A stretch of DNA of 64,000 bases, taken from an uncultured Flavobacteriaceae bacterium. GTDB taxonomy: Bacteria; Bacteroidota; Bacteroidia; Flavobacteriales; Flavobacteriaceae. The translations under genes and the position numbers were made by a program. The notes under the pieces are model-generated. The model was not told the origin of the DNA. It saw only the letters and a list, made by a program, of their open reading frames with translations, and ran no database searches. Where the stretch lies: the NCBI GenBank assembly GCA_937923515.1, contig CALDUF010000012.1:1-64000 (forward strand). Reading direction: 5' to 3'. Below are positions 16,628 to 25,066 of the stretch, one piece after another; positions within the stretch are counted from its first letter, which is position 1, and each line of letters starts with the position of its first letter.

Positions 16628-17527
16628 ATGTTTTCTTCTAAAAAACGACTAGACCACGCCTATAATACTGCTAAGATTGTTGACTTTAACGACGATAGCA
16701 AGTTTATACTTTTTAGTGATTGCCACAGAGGCGATAATAGTTTTGCAGATGATTTTGCGAACAATCGTAATATCTATTTTCATGCGCTAAAGCATTATTA
16801 TGCTGAAGGGTTTCAATATTGTGAATTAGGTGATGGTGATGAGTTATGGGAAAACCTCTCATTTAGTTCGCTATTATACGCACACAAAAACGTATACATG
16901 CTTATGAAGCTATTTCATGAGGATAAACGTTTACATATGATTTGGGGTAATCATGATATGGTATATCGCAATCCAGAGTATGTAAAAAAATATTTAGCTA
17001 CATATTTTGATCCTAAAATTGGGGAAGATGTTGAGCTTTTTAAAGATATTACTTATCATGAAGGCATTGTGTTAAAGCATAGCACTACAGGGCAAGAGTT
17101 ATTTTTAACGCACGGGCACCAGGCAGATTGGTGGAATTATTTATTTTGGAAATGGAGCCGATTTATGGTGCGTGTGCTTTGGAAACCTTTAAACGTTATG
17201 GGAATTGCAGATCCTACGAGTCCTGCAAAAAACTATACCGAATTAATTAAAGTTGAGCGCCGTACCAAAAAATGGATTGCTGCTAAAAACAACTTACTTA
17301 CTATTGCGGGCCACACCCACAGGCCACGTTTTCCTGAGCCTGGAGATATTCCGTTTTTTAACGATGGTAGTTGCGTACACCCTAGAAGTATTACTGGTAT
17401 TGAGATTGAAAATGGTGCCATTTCATTAATTAAATGGCAAATAGCTACGCGCGATGATGGCACGTTACAAATTGTTAGAGTGTTGTTGGAAGGCCCGAGA
17501 CGATTAGAAGCTTATAAAACGCTATAA
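16628..17527 (+). CDS. Metallophosphoesterase
   Basis: This is a calcineurin-type phosphoesterase of 299 residues. The five motifs are present: DCHRGD (31-36), GDGDELW (68-74), GNHD (107-110), THGHQ near 165, and AGHTHRPRF near 232. Overall it resembles the UDP-2,3-diacylglucosamine hydrolase/LpxH group, but the substrate cannot be assigned. No signal peptide is seen, so it is cytoplasmic or peripheral. It is probably co-transcribed with its neighbours on both sides. Confidence 0.9.
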   Translation: MFSSKKRLDHAYNTAKIVDFNDDSKFILFSDCHRGDNSFADDFANNRNIYFHALKHYYAEGFQYCELGDGDELWENLSFSSLLYAHKNVYMLMKLFHEDKRLHMIWGNHDMVYRNPEYVKKYLATYFDPKIGEDVELFKDITYHEGIVLKHSTTGQELFLTHGHQADWWNYLFWKWSRFMVRVLWKPLNVMGIADPTSPAKNYTELIKVERRTKKWIAAKNNLLTIAGHTHRPRFPEPGDIPFFNDGSCVHPRSITGIEIENGAISLIKWQIATRDDGTLQIVRVLLEGPRRLEAYKTL

Positions 17528-17562
17528 TTTATATTTACTAATTAATTCTTGCCGTTGCTAGA

Positions 17563-18366
17563 ATGACAGATATGCTCCAAAAACGATACGAAGGCTATTT
17601 AAAAACACCTTTTTTATGGAAAAATGATGTTGTTTTCAATTTATTGCAATTTAATAATGTTGCGGCAGTTTCTAAATTTGATGTTGAAATTGACGACAGC
17701 TTACGTTTAGGAAAATACGTAGAGCGTTTTGTTGCTTTTGAATTACGCCAACAAAAACACATTCGTGTGTTGGCCGAAAATATACAGATACAGCAGGATA
17801 CACTAACTTTGGGTGAGTTGGATTGCTTACTTCTACAAGATGAACAGCCCATTCATTTAGAAATTATATATAAGTTTTACCTATATGATGCTCTAGTTGG
17901 TACTTCTGAAATTGAGCATTTTGTTGGCCCTAATAGAAAGGATGCTTTAATTGAAAAACTAAGCAAACTTAAACACAAACAATTACCGCTTATTTATACT
18001 GATGCCTGTAAACCTTATTTAAAAGCTTTAGGCTTAGCGCCTGAAACCATTTTGCAACAGGTGTATTTTAAGGCACAACTATTTTTGCCATTTGCCAATC
18101 AAAATATACAGTTAAAAACATTAAATAATGATTGTGTTGTTGGCTATTATATTACCAGAACTGAACTTATCGTGTTTAAAGACTGTAAATTTTATGTTCC
18201 TACAAAAAAAGATTGGTTGATAACGCCGCATACTAATGTAGATTGGTTGAATTTTAAAACGTTTACAGCCATTGCGAGAGCCTATTTTGAACAAAAATAT
18301 TCTACTTTAATTTGGGTAAAGCTTAAAACCGGTATGGTAAAAAAGGTGTTTTTGGTTTGGTGGTAA
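17563..18366 (+). CDS. DUF1853 family protein
   Basis: The protein has 267 residues and matches DUF1853: LGKYVERFVAFEL near 47-59 and then LTLGELDCLL.....HLEIIYKFYLY, which looks like a PD-(D/E)xK nuclease-like core (E..D then ExxxK). A catalytic function is therefore possible but unproven. It is the last gene of a plus-strand run and is followed by a copy of the dispersed repeat. The ATG at 17563 has a second ATG three codons later. Confidence 0.82.
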   Translation: MTDMLQKRYEGYLKTPFLWKNDVVFNLLQFNNVAAVSKFDVEIDDSLRLGKYVERFVAFELRQQKHIRVLAENIQIQQDTLTLGELDCLLLQDEQPIHLEIIYKFYLYDALVGTSEIEHFVGPNRKDALIEKLSKLKHKQLPLIYTDACKPYLKALGLAPETILQQVYFKAQLFLPFANQNIQLKTLNNDCVVGYYITRTELIVFKDCKFYVPTKKDWLITPHTNVDWLNFKTFTAIARAYFEQKYSTLIWVKLKTGMVKKVFLVWW

Positions 18367-18376
18367 GCTAGCAAAT

Positions 18377-18582
18377 ACGCCCGCGTTAGGGATTGAAGCG
18401 GCATCCTTTTTAAAACTTGAAAAGGACAAGTGCATTAAACTCTTAATTTTTGGGAATTGGTAGGTTATAAACTTCTAGAAATAACGGAATTTTAAAAAGA
18501 TATAGCGGAAAGCCCGACCACGCTTTGAGCACCTAAGTTTGCTAGTTTAAAGCGTTTTTAGCTTAAAAGCGTGGTAACGCCC
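18377..18582 (+). repeat. Structured dispersed repeat, copy C
   Basis: This is the longest and clearest copy: ACGCCCGCGTTAGGGATTGA then AGCGGCATCCTTTTT, a variable arm, AAAAAGATATAGCGGAAAGCCCGACC, a CCACGCTTT/AAAGCGTGG hairpin and GGTAACGCCC. It lies directly after the DUF1853 gene in the same orientation and reaches to 13 bp before the end of a converging gene, so it may also act in termination. Confidence 0.72.
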
Positions 18583-18594
18583 AAAACATAATAA

Positions 18595-18936
18595 TTAAGC
18601 GACATAGAGGTCTTCGTCTATTTCAATTGTGCAACGAGAGCTCATACGTAATAATGTAATTGCATGCTCCATAGTACTGGCTTCTATATAACTTTCGCTA
18701 GTGCCTATTATTTCGCCGTTGGCGTGATTGCGATATTGAAAGTAGTAGCTACCACATTCTGCTTTTAGGCGTTTGTAGTTTTTGTCTTTTCTAGAATGGG
18801 TTCTAAAAAAATCTACCTTAAGTAAGCATACACGCTTTGAGATAAAGGGCTCGCTAAAAAAAATTATTTGATTATTGTGCTTTAGGAAAAATCTAAATCT
18901 GCCAAATCTGTCTTTAAAAATCTTTATTGTTGTCAT
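18595..18936 (-). CDS. Tandem DUF1508 (YegP-like) protein
   Basis: The protein has 113 residues. It has two successive half-length repeats of the DUF1508 type: FKDRFGRFRFFLKHNNQIIFFSEPF at about 6-30 and GSYYFQYRNHANGEIIGTSESY at about 62-83. Small proteins of this family form swapped beta dimers; the function is unknown. The Arg/Lys-rich first half lacks the usual Gly-Glu turn, so it is diverged. It lies upstream of, and on the same strand as, the structured repeat's converging end. Confidence 0.75.
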   Translation of the reverse strand: MTTIKIFKDRFGRFRFFLKHNNQIIFFSEPFISKRVCLLKVDFFRTHSRKDKNYKRLKAECGSYYFQYRNHANGEIIGTSESYIEASTMEHAITLLRMSSRCTIEIDEDLYVA

Positions 18937-18981
18937 CTAATTATGAGACACAACATTTTTTAAAAAGTCACGAGGTACTAT

Positions 18982-19311
18982 TTAGCTTTCTGGAGCTAAT
19001 TCTACTTCAAGACCTTCCATTTCTGGGGTTATTTGTATTTGGCATCCTAGACGCGAGGTGTCTTTAACATCAAAAGCTTCAGATAGCATTGCTTCTTCGT
19101 CGTCGCTCATTTCAGGCAACGCTGTATCACTTAACACGTAACATTGACAAGAAGCACACATTGCCATACCACCGCAAACGCCAATGGTACCTTCTGGTGC
19201 TAGTTCGTAAGAGCGAACTACCTCCATTAAATTCATGGCCATATCGGTTGGTGCTACGATATCGTGTGTTACACCGTCTCTATCTGTTATTTTAATGTTT
19301 ATGTCTTGCAT
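18982..19311 (-). CDS. 2Fe-2S ferredoxin, adrenodoxin type
   Basis: The protein has 109 residues. The cluster ligands are Cys46, Cys52, Cys55 and Cys90 (C-x5-C-x2-C...C), the adrenodoxin/Isc ferredoxin spacing, with an acidic loop (EMSDDEEAML) at 67-76. It is a cytoplasmic one-electron carrier. It lies with nifU-like and mrp genes on the same strand, which supports a role in Fe-S cluster assembly, but 157 bp separate it from them and isc/suf core genes are not in this window. Confidence 0.92.
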   Translation of the reverse strand: MQDINIKITDRDGVTHDIVAPTDMAMNLMEVVRSYELAPEGTIGVCGGMAMCASCQCYVLSDTALPEMSDDEEAMLSEAFDVKDTSRLGCQIQITPEMEGLEVELAPES

Positions 19312-19468
19312 GGTTTACTATTTGTGCTACAGTTTGTAGCATAACATTTTTCGTGCCGCAAATTTAAGTGAAGTCTTTTAAATTTTAATATGTTTTTCCT
19401 ACTAATTTAATAGGATTTAAAAAAATTGAGTGTTTTTTATGATTTTGCGTGTATTTACAGTTTGAGAA

Positions 19469-19711
19469 TTACACTTCTATATTAACAACTTGTTCAATTT
19501 GAGGTGCATATTTTTTGATGGTCATTTCCACACCAGATTTTAATGTCATTTGATTAACACTACAACCTACACAAGCACCTTGCAATTGCACCTTAACTAA
19601 TTTGTCATCTTCAATAGATAATAAAGATATATCGCCACCATCGCTTTGCAAAAATGGACGAATTTCGTCTAATGCTTTTTCTACATTCGCTTTTATTTCT
19701 TCTGAGGTCAT
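19469..19711 (-). CDS. NifU-like C-terminal domain protein
   Basis: The protein has 80 residues, consisting only of the NifU C-terminal (Nfu) domain. The ligand pair is Cys47-x-x-Cys50 in GACVGCSVNQMTLKSGVE, with the typical IRPFLQSDGGDISL before it. It is a scaffold or carrier that accepts and delivers Fe-S clusters. Its start lies three bases after the mrp stop codon, so the two are almost certainly co-transcribed. Confidence 0.95.
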   Translation of the reverse strand: MTSEEIKANVEKALDEIRPFLQSDGGDISLLSIEDDKLVKVQLQGACVGCSVNQMTLKSGVEMTIKKYAPQIEQVVNIEV

Positions 19712-19714
19712 ATC

Positions 19715-20851
19715 TTATTTTTTCACAGCTGAACATCCAGCCATTGTGGTGATTTTAATTGCTTCAGTTGGTGGTAAATTTTCGTTTCGTCTCACCACTT
19801 CTTGCACTACGTTTTGTGTTATTTTTTCAAAGGCTTGCTCTAAAGGTGTTGCTGTTTGTAATGCAGCAGGACGACCAATATCGCCAGCTTCTCTAATACT
19901 TTGTACTAAAGGAATTTCTCCTAAAAATGGTGTTTTTAAATCTTCTGCTAAGTGTTTTGCTCCTGATTGACCAAAAATATAATATTTATTGTCAGGCAAC
20001 TCTGCTGGTGTAAAGTACGCCATATTTTCAATAATTCCTAAAACAGGCACTTGTATGCTATCTTGTTGAAACATAGCTACACCTTTTTTAGCATCGGCCA
20101 AAGCCACGTTTTGCGGTGTACTTACCACCACGGCTCCTGTAATGGGTAATGACTGCATGATGCTTAAATGAATATCGCCAGTTCCTGGAGGTAAATCTAA
20201 CAACAAGAAATCGAGTTCGCCCCAGTGCGCATCAAAAATCATTTGATTTAATGCTTTTGCTGCCATTGGGCCCCGCCATACTACTGCCTGATCTGGCTGT
20301 GTAAAAAACCCAATAGATAATACTTTTACACCGTAGTTCTCAATAGGTTTCATTTTAGACTTTCCTTCGATATTTACTGCCAACGGTTTTTCTTGAGCAA
20401 CATCAAACATTATTGGAATGGAAGGTCCGTAAATATCTGCATCTAAAATACCTACCTTAAAGCCCATTTTTGATAAGGTTACTGCTAAGTTTGCAGTAAC
20501 TGTAGATTTACCAACACCGCCTTTTCCAGAAGCTACAGCCACAATATTTTGAATACCCGGAATTGGGTTTCCTTTAATTACATTAGCTTTTGGTTTTTCT
20601 GGCGCCTCTACTTTTACATTTACTGTAATTTTAGCTTTTTCGTATACCTTATCATGAATTGTTTTAAGAATATCTACTTCGGTACGTTTTTTAGCTTGTA
20701 AACTAGGGTTGTTTATAGTAATGTCTACAATTACCTCATCGGCAAATGTTACTACATTTTTAACAGCACCACTTTCTACCATGTTTTGCCCTTCTCCAGG
20801 TACAGTAATGGTTTCTAGTGCTTTTAATATATCTTGTTTATTTAACTTCAT
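19715..20851 (-). CDS. Mrp/NBP35-type ATP-binding Fe-S carrier
   Basis: The protein has 378 residues. An N-terminal MIP18/DUF59 domain (about 1-80) is followed by the ParA-type ATPase with deviant Walker A GKGGVGKS (109-116) and LDADIYGPS. The CxxC near residue 280 in classical ApbC/Mrp is absent: the stretch reads ENMAYFTPAELPDNKYYIFG. The only cysteine in the chain is Cys373 in the C-terminal MAGCSAVKK. Related Bacteroidota proteins share this, so it is probably functional, but cluster binding must differ. The nifU-like gene follows directly. Confidence 0.93.
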   Translation of the reverse strand: MKLNKQDILKALETITVPGEGQNMVESGAVKNVVTFADEVIVDITINNPSLQAKKRTEVDILKTIHDKVYEKAKITVNVKVEAPEKPKANVIKGNPIPGIQNIVAVASGKGGVGKSTVTANLAVTLSKMGFKVGILDADIYGPSIPIMFDVAQEKPLAVNIEGKSKMKPIENYGVKVLSIGFFTQPDQAVVWRGPMAAKALNQMIFDAHWGELDFLLLDLPPGTGDIHLSIMQSLPITGAVVVSTPQNVALADAKKGVAMFQQDSIQVPVLGIIENMAYFTPAELPDNKYYIFGQSGAKHLAEDLKTPFLGEIPLVQSIREAGDIGRPAALQTATPLEQAFEKITQNVVQEVVRRNENLPPTEAIKITTMAGCSAVKK

Positions 20852-21048
20852 GGTCTTTATTCAGAATCATTCTAAGCGCAAAGATAGGTAATAAAGCTCG
20901 AAGACTGAAGTTGGTAGCTAGAAGTTTTTACTATGTAGTTATTGGATTTGGTTATGCGTTAGGATGTGTAATTATTTGAAAATTTTTGAAAAATTAGGAA
21001 ATAATAGAAAAAAATTAAAATGATGTAGAACTAGATTTAATAATAAGT

Positions 21049-21378
21049 TTACATCACTTTTGCAGGATCCCAAAACACCTGTTCAAAATTTTGAATTTGA
21101 TTGTCTTTAACGGTTATACCTTCACTTTCTAAAAGCTGCTGCATTAAGTTTGTACCCTCAAAATGATGCTTTCCTGTTAGCAAACCTTTTCTGTTTACAA
21201 CGCGGTGCGCAGGTACGTCTTTTCCATGAGAACCATTCATAGCGTAACCAACCATTCTTGCGCTTTTGGCCGCACCTAAATATTTTGCAATAGCACCATA
21301 ACTGGTAACTCGCCCAAATGGAATACATCGTGCTACTTCGTAAACTTTATCAAAAAACGTTAGTGTTTCAGGTTTCAT
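21049..21378 (-). CDS. Alkyltransferase-like (ATL) protein
   Basis: The protein has 109 residues, consisting only of the MGMT DNA-binding domain. The usual acceptor PCHR is PAHR here (56-59), so Ala57 replaces the alkyl-accepting cysteine and the protein cannot repair by alkyl transfer. ATL proteins bind O6-alkylguanine and flag it for nucleotide excision repair. The Arg finger region SARMVGYAM and the VTSYGAIA helix are present. Its start lies one base from the stop of the LysE-type gene, in one minus-strand operon with trmB. Confidence 0.93.
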   Translation of the reverse strand: MKPETLTFFDKVYEVARCIPFGRVTSYGAIAKYLGAAKSARMVGYAMNGSHGKDVPAHRVVNRKGLLTGKHHFEGTNLMQQLLESEGITVKDNQIQNFEQVFWDPAKVM

Positions 21379-21379
21379 T

Positions 21380-22009
21380 TTACCAATCTTTTATAACCTT
21401 TACCAACGTTAGTATAGAAATTACACCTGTAATACCGCCAATAATGTAATTCATGTTTTTTTGAGATGTAAACGTTTTACTTTTAATTTTATCAAAGAAA
21501 AAAATATACACATATAACATTACAAAAGTACCCATACCCGCACCTGCAACATAAGATATGATACTGGTTTGCTCAAAATTTAACCACGCAACAGAGGCTA
21601 AAGTTGTGGTAATATATGCTTGATAAGGAATAGGAAACACGTTTATGACAGACATTAACATGCCTTGAAAAAAGCGACTATGTTTACTCTTTACCTTTGG
21701 TTGTATTTGTTGTTTTGATGCCCCCTTTGCTATAAACAAAAAATAAACTGTAATAAGAAGAAAAATTATTAAAGCCACACTTCTTAAAATATCTACTACC
21801 TCTGGATGTTTACTTAAATACCGCGCAAAAATTGCTGCTACGTAGGTTTGTGCAAATACTACAATACAAACACCTATAGAAAATACAATGCCCCTAACAT
21901 GCCCCTCTTTAAGACTTATTTTTGCAGCAGTCATATTTAATAACCCAGGCGGAATAACGCCTATAAAGGCAAAAAATAATCCTAAAAAAAAGATGAGAGT
22001 TAAACTCAT
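21380..22009 (-). CDS. LysE family translocator
   Basis: The protein has 209 residues with about six hydrophobic segments: FFLGLFFAFIGVIPPGLLNM at the N-terminus, then segments near 41-62, 72-92, 112-135, 140-168 and 188-207. The motif IPPGLLNMTAAKISLKEG is the family's entry signature. Members export amino acids or other small compounds; the substrate is unknown here. It lies tightly between the ATL and trmB genes (spacings of one and three bases), so all three should form one transcript. Confidence 0.85.
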   Translation of the reverse strand: MSLTLIFFLGLFFAFIGVIPPGLLNMTAAKISLKEGHVRGIVFSIGVCIVVFAQTYVAAIFARYLSKHPEVVDILRSVALIIFLLITVYFLFIAKGASKQQIQPKVKSKHSRFFQGMLMSVINVFPIPYQAYITTTLASVAWLNFEQTSIISYVAGAGMGTFVMLYVYIFFFDKIKSKTFTSQKNMNYIIGGITGVISILTLVKVIKDW

Positions 22010-22012
22010 ACG

Positions 22013-22687
22013 TTAGTTAATTTTAAACCTAACAAAAGTAATTGGTTTGTTTTGCTTTAAATATTGCGATTCGTAAAAGGTTTGTATGCTCGTGACCTCT
22101 TCTGGACTTCCTTCTTGTTTATACACATTATGGTTTGCGTAAAGCACCTCGTGGCCAGCGCCGTGTAATAATCCCAGTGTATAGCCATGCATAAACTCAC
22201 TATCGGTTTTTAAATTTACAACACCATCAGGTTTTAAAATATGCTTATAGCGATTTAAAAATTCTGCATTGGTTAGTCTGTGCTTTGTACGCTTATATTT
22301 TATTTGCGGATCTGGAAAGGTTATCCATATTTCATCAACTTCGTTTTTGGCAAAAGCGTGGTCTATCAATTCAATTTGTGTGCGTAAAAAAGCAACATTT
22401 GGTAGATTTTCTTCTAATGCCGTTTTTGCGCCTCTCCAAAATCGGGCGCCTTTTATATCTACACCTATAAAGTTTTTGTTAGGATATTTTTTTGCTAGTG
22501 CAACTGAGTATTCGCCTTTACCACAGCCTAGTTCTAAAACAATAGGATTATTGTTTTTAAAGAATTTTGAATGCCATTGTGCTTTTAACTCATAATTACC
22601 GCTAACCAGTGCGTCTCGTGTTGGCTGAAATACATTGGTAAAGGTATCGTTTTCCTTAAACCGTTTGAGTTTGTTTTTACTTCCCAA
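22013..22687 (-). CDS. trmB: tRNA (guanine-N7)-methyltransferase
   Basis: The protein has 224 residues. SAM motif I is VLELGCGKGEYSVALA (about 50-65), then NFIGVDIKGARFWRGAK, and the family signature EIWITFPDPQIKYKRTKHRL with catalytic Asp in FPDP. It makes m7G46 in the variable loop of tRNAs. It is the first gene of the trmB-lysE-ATL set. Confidence 0.96.
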   Translation of the reverse strand: MGSKNKLKRFKENDTFTNVFQPTRDALVSGNYELKAQWHSKFFKNNNPIVLELGCGKGEYSVALAKKYPNKNFIGVDIKGARFWRGAKTALEENLPNVAFLRTQIELIDHAFAKNEVDEIWITFPDPQIKYKRTKHRLTNAEFLNRYKHILKPDGVVNLKTDSEFMHGYTLGLLHGAGHEVLYANHNVYKQEGSPEEVTSIQTFYESQYLKQNKPITFVRFKIN

Positions 22688-22853
22688 AAGTATAGTGTTG
22701 TGTTGTTTAGTTTGAAATGGTAAAAATAGAGAATTTCTTTTTTAGAACTACTCTATTTATGGTATCGTGTTAACTTATAGCATAATTTAAGACGTGTTTT
22801 ACACCATTGTAAATTCTTAATATTAAGGAAATATAAACTTGGTAATATATTTT

Positions 22854-22861
22854 TACTTTTG
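22854..22861 (+). promoter_or_regulatory. Candidate -7 box upstream of repeat copy D
   Basis: TACTTTTG matches TAnnTTTG. If used, the transcript would begin about seven bases later, contain the whole structured repeat as leader, and continue into the glycosyltransferase gene. Confidence 0.4.
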
Positions 22862-22874
22862 AAGTTAGCCAGAA

Positions 22875-22983
22875 CCCGCGTGAGGTATAGAGGCATTTGT
22901 TGAAGCTCTTTTTGTGTTGTTGCACCTATGCAACACAAAAAAGCGACTGCCGAAAGCCCGACTTGAGGTACGAGAGGCACGCC
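22875..22983 (+). repeat. Structured dispersed repeat, copy D
   Basis: CCCGCGTGAGGTATAGAGGC, then a strong hairpin CTTTTTGTGTTGTTGCA/TGCAACACAAAAAAG, GCGACTGCCGAAAGCCCGAC and GGCACGCC. It ends 10 bp before a start codon, so this copy forms the 5' leader of the gene at 22994. A 75-codon opposite-strand reading frame over it is not considered real. Confidence 0.7.
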
Positions 22984-22993
22984 ATAATTGCTT

Positions 22994-24040
22994 ATGAAAA
23001 AACGAATATTAGTTGCACCGTTAAATTGGGGATTGGGTCATGCCACGAGATGCATACCTATTATTAAAGCATTATATGCTAATGGTTTTGAACCAATTAT
23101 TGCTAGTGATGGTATTGCGTTAACATTGTTACAAAAGGAGTTTCCTGAGTTTTCTTCGATTGAATTACCGTCTTATAACATTAGTTACTCTAAAAAGGGA
23201 ACATATTTTAAATTAAAATTAATTAAAGATTCTCCTAAGTTGTTGAAGACAATTAAGGATGAAAAAAAAGCAATAACGCAAATTGTTGAAACGCATAATA
23301 TTGCAGGCATTATTTCTGATAACAGGCTGGGTGCTTATTGTAATAGCGTGCCTAGTGTGTTTATTACGCATCAATTACACGTTTTAAGTGGCAGCACAAC
23401 TTGGTTAAGCACTAAGTTGCATGACACGTACATATCGCGTTTTGATGAATGTTGGGTGCCAGATGCCAAGGGCGATTTGAATTTATCGGGTAAATTGGCG
23501 CATAAAAAACGCCTTAGTATTACTACCAAATATATTGGCCCTATAAGTAGGTTTACAAAAACTGAAACGAATGAAACTATTGATTTGCTCGTTTTACTTT
23601 CTGGCCCAGAACCACAACGGTCTTTACTAGAAGATATGTTAATTAAAGCAATAAAAAACTTTGTGGGTAATGTGGTTTTTGTAAGAGGTATTCCTGAGAA
23701 GGAGCAAAATATAGAGCAAAGTGATAACGTTACGTTTTTTAATTTTATGACTTCTAGCCGTCTTGAACAGACTATTAACAACAGTAAGTTGGTACTATCG
23801 CGCTCTGGTTACACCACTATCATGGATTTAGCAAAACTAGAAAAGAAAGCTTTTTTTATTCCAACACCTGGACAAACCGAACAAGAATATTTGGCAAAAC
23901 GACTTACCAACCAAGGTTTTGCACCTAGTTGCAAACAAGATGAATTTAGTATTTTTCTTTTGGACAAGATCTCAGAGTACAAGGGATTAAAAAGCTTTAA
24001 TACACAAGTTAATTACACTGCTTTATTTAGCCTTTTCTAA
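22994..24040 (+). CDS. Glycosyltransferase, family-28/MurG-like
   Basis: The protein has 348 residues. The N-terminal KKRILVAPLNWGLGHATRCIPI is the nucleotide-sugar transferase start with a GLGHATR loop. The C-terminal half has VLSRSGYTTIMDLAKLEKKAFFIPTPGQTEQEYLAKRL, the MurG-like donor site. No membrane segment is seen; it is probably peripheral at the inner membrane. Acceptor and sugar are unknown. I chose ATG 22994 over the TTG at 22988. Its last 18 bases overlap the 3' end of the converging histidine kinase gene. Confidence 0.85.
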   Translation: MKKRILVAPLNWGLGHATRCIPIIKALYANGFEPIIASDGIALTLLQKEFPEFSSIELPSYNISYSKKGTYFKLKLIKDSPKLLKTIKDEKKAITQIVETHNIAGIISDNRLGAYCNSVPSVFITHQLHVLSGSTTWLSTKLHDTYISRFDECWVPDAKGDLNLSGKLAHKKRLSITTKYIGPISRFTKTETNETIDLLVLLSGPEPQRSLLEDMLIKAIKNFVGNVVFVRGIPEKEQNIEQSDNVTFFNFMTSSRLEQTINNSKLVLSRSGYTTIMDLAKLEKKAFFIPTPGQTEQEYLAKRLTNQGFAPSCKQDEFSIFLLDKISEYKGLKSFNTQVNYTALFSLF

Positions 24041-25066
24041 AGTAAACGAGAATTCACTTCCTACACCGTATTCACTTTCAACATAAATACGCTCGTTATG
24101 TGCCTCTATAATATGTTTTACAATAGAAAGTCCTAAACCAGAACCACCTTCTTTTCTAGAGCCACTTTTGTCTACACGGTAAAATCGCTCGAATAATCGT
24201 GCGAGATGATTTTTCTCTATACCTTCTCCATTATCTGTTACACGAATTATCGCCTTATTTTTAATTAGGTTTTCTATACTTACCTCGGTTGTACCTTTTG
24301 TGCGTCCGTATTTTAAAGAGTTTATAATAAGATTAACCAATACTTGTTGTACGCGTTCTTTATCTGCCCGTACCATTAGTGGTGTGCTATATTCTCTATC
24401 GAAAGTAAGTGTAATTTTTTTATCAATAGCACGCATTTCTACCATACCAAATACTTCTTTTATAAGCGCTACTATATCAAAAACTTCTGGTTGTAAACGC
24501 AGGTCACCAGCCTCTAACTTTGTTATAAGATCTAAATCGCTAACAATATAACTTAAACGTTCTACTGCGCTATTGGCGCGTTCTAAATACTTTTTTCTAA
24601 TTTTTTTATCATTCATTGCGCCATCCAAGAGTGTTAAAATATAGCCTTGAATAGTAAATAATGGTGTTTTTAATTCGTGCGATACATTACCCAAAAACTC
24701 TTTACGGTATTGTTCTCTAACTTTTAAGGTTTCAATTTCTAGCTTCTTATCTCTAGCAAACTTATCAATTTCTTGTGTTAAGGTTGCCATATCAGTAGTA
24801 ATGGCACCTCGCGTTAAACTTGTAGATTCTAAAAGTGTTAAATCGTCATAAATGGTTTTAACACGCCTGTATATATAACGTTCTATACGGTATTGAATAA
24901 TTACGAAAGAAAAAATAAAAAACACTACTGCAAATACTACAACTGGAAGCCATTTAAACTCAAAAAAGTAATACAAAAAAACACTCATTAAGAGTGTAAA
25001 AAAAATAGTTGTGTACAGCGATGTATTTATCGCAAACTTATAAGATTTTTTAAATTTTACTTGCAT
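24023..25066 (-). CDS. Sensor histidine kinase, PhoR-like
   Basis: The protein has 347 residues. Two membrane helices (about 13-34 and 38-59) leave almost no periplasmic loop, so sensing is probably in the membrane or cytoplasm. The phosphorylated His130 lies in GNVSHELKTPL. The N box is NLIINSLKYG, G1 is VTDNGEGI and G2 is GSGLGLS. Its ATG overlaps the stop of the response regulator gene (TAATG), so the pair is co-translated. The phosphate link is by family resemblance only; no pst genes are nearby. Confidence 0.92.
   Translation of the reverse strand: MQVKFKKSYKFAINTSLYTTIFFTLLMSVFLYYFFEFKWLPVVVFAVVFFIFSFVIIQYRIERYIYRRVKTIYDDLTLLESTSLTRGAITTDMATLTQEIDKFARDKKLEIETLKVREQYRKEFLGNVSHELKTPLFTIQGYILTLLDGAMNDKKIRKKYLERANSAVERLSYIVSDLDLITKLEAGDLRLQPEVFDIVALIKEVFGMVEMRAIDKKITLTFDREYSTPLMVRADKERVQQVLVNLIINSLKYGRTKGTTEVSIENLIKNKAIIRVTDNGEGIEKNHLARLFERFYRVDKSGSRKEGGSGLGLSIVKHIIEAHNERIYVESEYGVGSEFSFTLEKAK

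Noticed and set aside
22753-22980. 75-codon minus-strand frame upstream of the glycosyltransferase
   Set aside because: It covers structured repeat copy D, has repeat-derived composition and no recognisable domain.
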